Shown here in pieces: positions 59,701 to 64,000 of a stretch of DNA of 64,000 nt; the stretch's first letter is position 1; each line of letters begins with the position of its first letter. The position numbers were made by a program, and so were the translations under genes. Source of the DNA: M55B177 sp034722275 (GTDB lineage: Bacteria; Chloroflexota; Dehalococcoidia; GIF9; AB-539-J10). The stretch is taken from NCBI GenBank assembly GCA_034722275.1, contig JAYENW010000001.1, positions 138,042-202,041 on the forward strand, in the 5' to 3' direction. Under the pieces are notes generated by a model. That model made no database searches. It worked only from the letters and a program-made list of their open reading frames with translations, and was not told where the DNA came from.

Positions 59701-60423
59701 ATGATTGTTGATGCTCCTGAATTTGTGTTTATGCCTCCGTCACAGCTTTCTTGGGCCAGGCGGATTTTGATAAAGCCTTTTGCTGGCTTCCCTTCACCTT
59801 ATCCTGTAACTACTAGCCCTCAGATGTTGAGCGCGATTATCAATGGCATCAGGAAGATCAGTGATGCTGATATCCTTATTGCTGAAGGAACACCGAATGG
59901 TGAGTCTATCTACCCGGTATATAAATCCCTGGAATACAACTTTCATCGTGTACTGATGCTTGATATCAGAGACTCTATCTTTGTTGAGGTGGAGAACGCG
60001 TTAACTAAGTTCTATGCCACGGAAAGTTTCTGGATTCCCAATGTGGTATTACGCAGCGATTTTTTGATCAGTGTCACTCCTTTCGCAGTGTGCGACAATG
60101 CTGCTCGTTTCACTATAGCAAATCTCCTCAGCTTATTACCTGTAAGCAAATATCAAAAAGGTACATTGGGCAGTTTATATGAATTGGGGATAGAAGAAGT
60201 ACTCGCTGATCTGTATTTTACATTGCCTTTTGATTTGGGCATTATTGAGGCTCGCCAGAAGGTCTTTTACACTGCGGATGGGAAAGAAAGAAAGGTAGAG
60301 GAATATGGGAAAATCTTGTTTGGTGAACCTTACGAGATTGACCAGAAAGCTTCGCAAATAGCCGGAATTGGGAGCAAACATCTGAATCTCATCGCTGAGG
60401 GCCGTAGCCAGCTTGAGAAATAA
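59701..60423 (+). CDS. DUF362-like protein
   Basis: 240 aa. RRILIKPFAGFPSPYPVTTS near residue 22 followed by DADILIAEGTPNGESIYPVYKSL resembles DUF362 proteins (KPN...-type opening, then an acidic EG/GxP segment). No ferredoxin-type cysteine cluster is present, unlike many DUF362 proteins. The last third has a conserved-looking DLGIIEARQKVFYT. Function unknown; a role in quinone- or metallo-center-related processes is not supported. It begins 49 bases after the UPF0173 gene, and is convergent with acyP. Confidence 0.55.
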   Translation: MIVDAPEFVFMPPSQLSWARRILIKPFAGFPSPYPVTTSPQMLSAIINGIRKISDADILIAEGTPNGESIYPVYKSLEYNFHRVLMLDIRDSIFVEVENALTKFYATESFWIPNVVLRSDFLISVTPFAVCDNAARFTIANLLSLLPVSKYQKGTLGSLYELGIEEVLADLYFTLPFDLGIIEARQKVFYTADGKERKVEEYGKILFGEPYEIDQKASQIAGIGSKHLNLIAEGRSQLEK

Positions 60424-60437
60424 TAAGACAGAGCACG

Positions 60438-60719
60438 TCAATATTCTATGCTGAAGTTGGTGAATCGCCCTGAATAAGGAGTCCACTTCACTTCTACTTT
60501 CTTGACCCATGCCGCCGGCGGCCCTATTTTGAGCTGTTCTAATAATTTGTCTAGTTGCTGCTTATCTCCTTCAGCCTCTACCTCTACGGCGTCACCGCTG
60601 GGCAAATTGCGTACATACCCCTTGAGTTTCAGCATTTGGGCTGTATCTTGGGTAAAGTAGCGGAAACAAACGCCCTGTACGCGGCCATAAACTCGAATTA
60701 AAACATGTCCTTTTGTCAT
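60438..60719 (-). CDS. acyP: acylphosphatase
   Basis: 93-aa enzyme hydrolysing acyl phosphates. RVYGRVQGVCFRYFTQDTAQML has the phosphate-binding Arg, and LKGYVRNLPSGDAVEVEAEG has the catalytic Asn. It overlaps the preceding radical SAM stop by one base (TGATG), so it is coupled to it. It is last in the rnc operon. Confidence 0.93.
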   Translation of the reverse strand: MTKGHVLIRVYGRVQGVCFRYFTQDTAQMLKLKGYVRNLPSGDAVEVEAEGDKQQLDKLLEQLKIGPPAAWVKKVEVKWTPYSGRFTNFSIEY

Positions 60720-61642
60720 CAGACTGTTTGAATCAAAAGGCGCCCTCTGTCCAGGTGCTGTAGGCCAGCTTGATAGGCTAATTCAGTCGCTTCTTGAAAT
60801 TCTTGTGTTGTTATGCGTCGAGCCAGGCTGGGAACCTGATAAGCCTGGTAGCAGGGGTGATATTGTGCCATGATGTTGATATAAGTGTAGGGAGATATTT
60901 CTTGAGCAAGGAAATTCACTACTTCCCTTGTCCCTGCTAAACCATAGGGTAAGACCAGATGGCGCACCAGAAGCCCTCGCTGAGCTATTCCCTCCCTATC
61001 TATTCGCAGCTCACCTACCTGGCGATGCATTTCTTTTACTGCAGTTTTGTTTATTTCAGGATAATTCTCAATCCCTGATAACTTTCTGGCTGTTTCATCA
61101 TTACCATACTTCATATCAGGCATATAAATATCAATGATGCCATCGAGCAGTTTCAAAGTCTCTTCTGAATCATATCCACCACTGTTGTACACTAAAGGAA
61201 TGTGTAACCCTGATTCTGTCGCTATTTCCAGTGCCTCCAGTATTTGAGGAACCACATGCGTGGGCGATACTAAATTTATGTTGTGGCATCCTTGAGATTG
61301 AAGGGAGAGCATCATGTAAGCTATTTTTTCTTTGCTCGTCTTTTCACCTTCACCCAGTTGACTTATGGAATAGTTTTGGCAGAAAAGACACCGCAGGTTG
61401 CAGTTAGTGAAAAATATGGCGCCCGAGCCACATCTACCGACTAAAGGAGCTTCTTCACCGAAGTGTGGGCCGTAGCTAGATACGATTGCCTCTTGGGAGG
61501 TGCGGCATTTGCCCACTTCGTCGCTAAGACGATTAACATGGCAGCGGCGAGGACAAACAGAGCAGTTTTGCAGCAGAGATTTAGCCTTTTCTATTCGTTC
61601 TTTAAGTTCGCCACTGTAATAGAGTTCCCGATAAGCTGCCAC
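60719..61642 (-). CDS. PflX-like radical SAM protein (COG1313 type)
   Basis: 307-aa radical SAM protein. An N-terminal cysteine-rich part (CSVCPRRC...GKC) precedes GPHFGEEAPLVG and FFTNCNLRCLFCQNYSIS, where C-x3-C-x2-C binds the 4Fe-4S cluster. VYNSGGYDS and IDIYMPDMKYGND follow, typical of COG1313 (PflX-like, related to pyruvate formate-lyase activating enzymes). The true target is unknown, since no pyruvate formate-lyase gene lies nearby. The start GTG 61642 overlaps the stop of the 51-residue gene by one base. It is coupled to acyP downstream. Confidence 0.8.
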   Translation of the reverse strand: MAAYRELYYSGELKERIEKAKSLLQNCSVCPRRCHVNRLSDEVGKCRTSQEAIVSSYGPHFGEEAPLVGRCGSGAIFFTNCNLRCLFCQNYSISQLGEGEKTSKEKIAYMMLSLQSQGCHNINLVSPTHVVPQILEALEIATESGLHIPLVYNSGGYDSEETLKLLDGIIDIYMPDMKYGNDETARKLSGIENYPEINKTAVKEMHRQVGELRIDREGIAQRGLLVRHLVLPYGLAGTREVVNFLAQEISPYTYINIMAQYHPCYQAYQVPSLARRITTQEFQEATELAYQAGLQHLDRGRLLIQTV

Positions 61643-61797
61643 TATGCCTCTTCCTCAACCCCCTCGGCACTGGTCTTTCTCTTCTTCTTAACCACTTCAA
61701 CTTCTACTTGTGGCAGGATTTCAGAGATCGCCTTTGTTTTCTTTGCTCCTTTCTTTGACTTTTTGGGTTCTCTCTTTCTGTAATCTCGTCTCCCCAT
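61642..61797 (-). CDS. small lysine-rich protein (51 aa) upstream of the radical SAM gene
   Basis: 51-aa protein, MGRRDYRKREPKKSKKGAKK at the start, then a short beta-like segment (ILPQVEVEVVKKK) and an acidic tail. GAGG lies near position 61805 on the minus strand, seven or so bases before ATG 61797. Its TAG stop overlaps the GTG of the radical SAM gene by one base, and it begins 24 bases after the rnc stop. This close coupling supports a real gene. The charge suggests RNA or ribosome contact, a guess; I do not recognise a family. Confidence 0.7.
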   Translation of the reverse strand: MGRRDYRKREPKKSKKGAKKTKAISEILPQVEVEVVKKKRKTSAEGVEEEA

Positions 61798-61821
61798 AAT
61801 TGCACCTCGTGCCCTCGCCAA

Positions 61822-62541
61822 CTAATTGTTAGGTGTGGGATGGGCATCTTCCTTTCCTTCTATTTTTTCCCAGGCGGAGCGTGCTGCCTCCGTCTCGGCA
61901 GTTTTTTTATTTTTCCCGGTACCTTCGCCCAATACTTCACCCTCCACTGTGACTGCAACGGTGAAGCGCCTTGCATGGGCGGGCCCTGTAGCTTCCAGTA
62001 ATTGGTAAACTGGCGTTGATTTCCTTTTCTCCTGGGTGAATTCTTGCAACAAGGCTTTGTAATTCGGGGCGATTCCCTTGGTCTTTATTTTCCTTAACCT
62101 TGGCTCAAGCTTGTTGAGAATAAATCTCTTTACTTTGGGTAGGCCTTGATCCAGATATATGGCTCCAATTACTGCCTCCATGGCATTCTCCAGGTTGCTT
62201 GGTTTCATTCTCCCTCCACTTGCCTCTTCTCCCTGCCCCAGCAGAAGATAGTCACCGAGTTTGAGTGAGGAGGCTACTTTGACTAAAGCATCGCGACAAA
62301 CCAAAGAGGCACGGATAGCAGTTAGTTTGCCTTCAGGTAAATCCGAGAACTCTTTATACAGTTTCTCAGCCACGGTGAAGTTCAGGACAGCATCACCCAA
62401 AAATTCCAATCGCTCATTGCTGGGCAAGGGAGCATCAGGATGTTCATTGACATAGGAACTGTGAGTAAGAGCCTGCCTCAGCAGGGACTGGTTATCGAAA
62501 ACTACCCCCAGAGATTTTTGGCAATTCTCCCAATCCTGCAT
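61822..62541 (-). CDS. rnc: ribonuclease III
   Basis: Double-strand-specific RNase that matures rRNA. The catalytic domain (about 1-155) has the signature NERLEFLGDAVLNFTVAEKL and ASNLENAMEAVIGAIYLDQG-like segments (acidic metal ligands). A dsRNA-binding domain (about 160-232) reads NYKALLQEFTQE...GEGTGKNKKTAETEAARSAWE. It is 239 aa. It heads rnc-(51 aa)-radical SAM-acyP with a TATACT promoter upstream. Confidence 0.95.
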   Translation of the reverse strand: MQDWENCQKSLGVVFDNQSLLRQALTHSSYVNEHPDAPLPSNERLEFLGDAVLNFTVAEKLYKEFSDLPEGKLTAIRASLVCRDALVKVASSLKLGDYLLLGQGEEASGGRMKPSNLENAMEAVIGAIYLDQGLPKVKRFILNKLEPRLRKIKTKGIAPNYKALLQEFTQEKRKSTPVYQLLEATGPAHARRFTVAVTVEGEVLGEGTGKNKKTAETEAARSAWEKIEGKEDAHPTPNN

Positions 62542-62558
62542 TTTGGAACTCCTGCTAA

Positions 62559-62587
62559 AGTATAGAACAAGAAGTTTGTTGGCTCAA
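62559..62587 (-). promoter_or_regulatory. candidate rnc operon promoter
   Basis: On the minus strand TTGAGC (62587-62582) and TATACT (62564-62559) with a 17-base spacer, 17 bases before the rnc start. Four of six and five of six matches to consensus. Confidence 0.45.
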
Positions 62588-62669
62588 CCTGCTGATGTGC
62601 GGTGTCAGTTGACAGGGCGAAGTCATAAATATAGAGTTCAGTTTTTATAGGCAAAGGAGGTAAGAGGAA

Positions 62670-63098
62670 ATGGAGAAGACATGGAAGCCGACTACGGCTG
62701 GCATCTTGAGCATTGTCGCTGGTGCTCTCCGTATGATTGGTGGCATAGTGGTTGCGGTACTGGGGAAAGCTGGTGGAAGGCTGTTGGGAGTAATGGGATT
62801 CCCTGGTGTAATGCATGGTATGGCTGATAGCACCAGTGCAGGGATAATTCCTTTGATATTTCATATAGTAGCTATAGTGGGTATAATACTTGGTATAGTA
62901 GCTGTAGTAGGTGGTGTTTATGCTTTGAAAAGAAGAATTTGGGGGCTGGCACTCGCTGGCTCTATTTGCTCGTTCTTCTGTGTATGGTTTTTGGGAATAC
63001 CTGCCATTATATTTACTGCCCTGGGGAAAGGCGAATTTAAACCAAATACCGGTGAGACGAGTCACGACGAGTATTCTGCATCAGAATATCACATCTGA
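62670..63098 (+). CDS. small membrane protein (DUF4064-like)
   Basis: 142-aa membrane protein with three or four hydrophobic segments: about 9-32 (TAGILSIVAGALRMIGGIVV), 58-85, 88-110 and 112-130. The opening KPTTAGILSIVAGALRMIGG and the closing GxxALGKGEF resemble DUF4064/DUF805-like small membrane proteins. An AAAGGAGG box precedes the ATG. TTGACA at 62609-62614 may be a -35 but the -10 is poor. Function unknown. Convergent overlap of ten bases with the next minus gene. Confidence 0.7.
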   Translation: MEKTWKPTTAGILSIVAGALRMIGGIVVAVLGKAGGRLLGVMGFPGVMHGMADSTSAGIIPLIFHIVAIVGIILGIVAVVGGVYALKRRIWGLALAGSICSFFCVWFLGIPAIIFTALGKGEFKPNTGETSHDEYSASEYHI

Positions 63099-63694
63099 TG
63101 TTTTAATATTGCTCTTTCCTCGGCTGAGTATGGCTTTGGCTCATCCATTAGCAAACAAGCGTGGTATATTTTTGCCTGCTTGCCACCTGGGAGCTGGGTA
63201 AAAAGTTCTTCTTTCTCTGCTTGCTCAGTTATCAGCTTCAGGGCAATACCAAATGCAACATCATCCTCTGATTCAACAAACCAGGCAGCTGCAAATAGGT
63301 CCACCGCCATATCTCTGAAGTTAGCCGGCAATTCACGGTCATGAACTGCACCCGCGACCTCGGTAAGCTGACGAAATTTTCTGAGAGAGGCTACAGCAAG
63401 CACAAGTGACATGCTCTTTGTATTCACGCCAATGCATCCTGTGGTTGCAATTACTGAGTGTCTCTCTGAATATTTGGTTGCTTCAGCATCAAGCTTTTGA
63501 AAAGCAACGTTGGGGACAGTTATGGCACACAGTTCGCCATAGCAATCTATACACCACAGCCATATCTCCTCGCGGGACTTTAGTGGTGTTTGCCTGCCTC
63601 CAATAGATATTGTATCTTTTGGGGCTTGTCCTTTATCGTTACCTGATGAAAACATCTCTTGTAGAACCCGTTGCCATCCACTATTAACATCCAC
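63089..63694 (-). CDS. hypothetical protein, unrecognised
   Basis: About 201 aa from GTG 63694, which has GGAG seven bases upstream; the frame stays open to TTG 63766, which would add 24 residues with no good ribosome box. Sequence features are EEIWLWCIDCYGELCAITVP and VAGAVHDRELPANFRDMAVDLFAAAW. Two close cysteines (CIDC) and another Cys follow. There is no signal peptide or membrane helix. I do not recognise a family. It lies between a DUF4064-like gene (convergent, ten bases overlap) and the tRNA promoter. Function not proposed. Confidence 0.6.
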   Translation of the reverse strand: MDVNSGWQRVLQEMFSSGNDKGQAPKDTISIGGRQTPLKSREEIWLWCIDCYGELCAITVPNVAFQKLDAEATKYSERHSVIATTGCIGVNTKSMSLVLAVASLRKFRQLTEVAGAVHDRELPANFRDMAVDLFAAAWFVESEDDVAFGIALKLITEQAEKEELFTQLPGGKQAKIYHACLLMDEPKPYSAEERAILKHQM

Positions 63695-63803
63695 TCTTCC
63701 TCTCCACTTCCATGGACGATACCATATATTCAGTTTGATTATATACTTGTCCTGAGCAGGATACAATACTTCTGGGTTAAGAAAAATGTTAGACAGAATA
63801 TTT

Positions 63804-63832
63804 TTGACACATCTTGCGCTGATAACTATAAT
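63804..63832 (+). promoter_or_regulatory. consensus promoter of the tRNA-Gln/tRNA-Glu pair
   Basis: TTGACA at 63804-63809 and TATAAT at 63827-63832, both perfect, with a 17-base spacer. It ends 10 bases before tRNA-Gln. Confidence 0.8.
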
Positions 63833-63842
63833 TCAAGCCCGT

Positions 63843-63913
63843 TGGGGATTAGTCTAGCGGTAGGACAGCGGACTCTGGATCCGTCAGGCCAGGTTCGAAT
63901 CCTGGATCCCCAG
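63843..63913 (+). tRNA. tRNA-Gln(CTG)
   Basis: Full cloverleaf. Acceptor TGGGGAT (63843-63849) pairs with ATCCCCA (63906-63912) with discriminator G73, as in tRNA-Gln. D arm GTC...GAC, anticodon stem GCGGA/TCCGT with loop CTCTGGA and anticodon CTG, T arm CCAGG-TTCGAAT-CCTGG. The 3' CCA is not encoded. Confidence 0.95.
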
Positions 63914-63922
63914 CTCAGCTAT

Positions 63923-63999
63923 GGCGCATTCGTCTAGGGGTTGAGGACACCTCCCTCTCAAGGAGGAGATCACCGGTTCGAATCCGGTATGCGCTACCA
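63923..63999 (+). tRNA. tRNA-Glu(CTC)
   Basis: Full cloverleaf, nine bases after tRNA-Gln. Acceptor GGCGCAT (63923-63929) pairs with ATGCGCT (63989-63995), discriminator A, and the 3' CCA is encoded (63997-63999). Anticodon stem CCTCC/GGAGG, loop CTCTCAA with anticodon CTC reading GAG; T arm ACCGG-TTCGAAT-CCGGT. Confidence 0.95.
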
Positions 64000-64000
64000 A

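Noticed and set aside
62502..63065. Tyrosine-rich minus-strand ORF opposite the DUF4064-like gene
   Set aside because: Its YYSYY-type repeats arise from the antisense of valine/isoleucine codon runs in the real membrane-protein gene, which has a strong ribosome box.
63089..63766. TTG 63766 start for the hypothetical gene
   Set aside because: GTG 63694 has a GGAG seven bases upstream; 63766 has no suitable ribosome box.

Overview
This is a bacterial chromosome segment that is almost entirely coding, with short intergenic gaps (none over about 300 bases) and two tRNA genes at its right end. I see no insertion sequence, prophage, CRISPR array or rRNA. The gene set points to an anaerobic Chloroflexota of the Dehalococcoidia type, an inference from content rather than a marker-gene match. 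It has an adenosylcobalamin-dependent (class II) ribonucleotide reductase with a cobalamin adenosyltransferase, a stripped-down division cluster (mraZ-rsmH-ftsA-ftsZ) with no peptidoglycan genes, and several lipoproteins or surface proteins.

Layout. 1-4.1 kb: the end of a Kef-type antiporter, pduO-hisA-hisI, then yqhQ, rpmE, rpmA and rplU on the minus strand; rplU appears to start at ATT. 4.3-9.7 kb: a minus-strand envelope-stress block of an ECF sigma factor, a one-span anti-sigma-like protein, an Ig-repeat surface protein, a SIMPL-domain lipoprotein and a DUF4349/PKD lipoprotein. A 29-bp near-identical repeat precedes both transcription units and is a candidate ECF promoter. 9.8-16.5 kb: hydrolase, menaquinone-type methyltransferase and prenyltransferase, a HemW-like radical SAM protein, a DUF212 protein, gap, rsmG, a small aromatic/coiled-coil protein and an encapsulated-ferritin-like protein. 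16.7-25 kb: purD-purE-purB-purC-purS, argF, der, plsY, gpsA. 25-29.7 kb (minus): trmD-rplS-priA-dnaJ.

29.8-33.8 kb: mraZ-rsmH-ftsA-ftsZ behind a sigma70-type promoter and MraZ-box-like repeats, closed by a strong terminator. 33.8-41.6 kb: nrdR-nrdJ behind tandem NrdR-box-like sites, then a three-part GAF/nuclease-like/HPRT fusion, rsmI, a zinc-ribbon protein and metG. 41.6-47.7 kb: ftsH, rsfS, and a minus operon thiL-tsaE-tsaB-(thioesterase/HAD fusion)-ndk. 47.7-55.8 kb: a phosphoesterase, then the chain rpsF-ssb-rpsR-rpmH-rnpA-yidD-(beta-propeller lipoprotein)-yidC-jag-ileS. 55.8-64 kb: an HtrA-type protease, a PadR regulator, pepA, a metallo-hydrolase, a DUF362-like protein, the rnc operon with a newly noticed 51-residue gene, two poorly known genes, and tRNA-Gln/tRNA-Glu behind a consensus promoter.

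The most interesting points are the ECF regulon repeat, the ATT start of rplU, the GAF/PD-(D/E)XK-like/HPRT fusion, the thioesterase/HAD fusion, the paired NrdR boxes, and an EncFtn-type ferritin without a neighbouring encapsulin.
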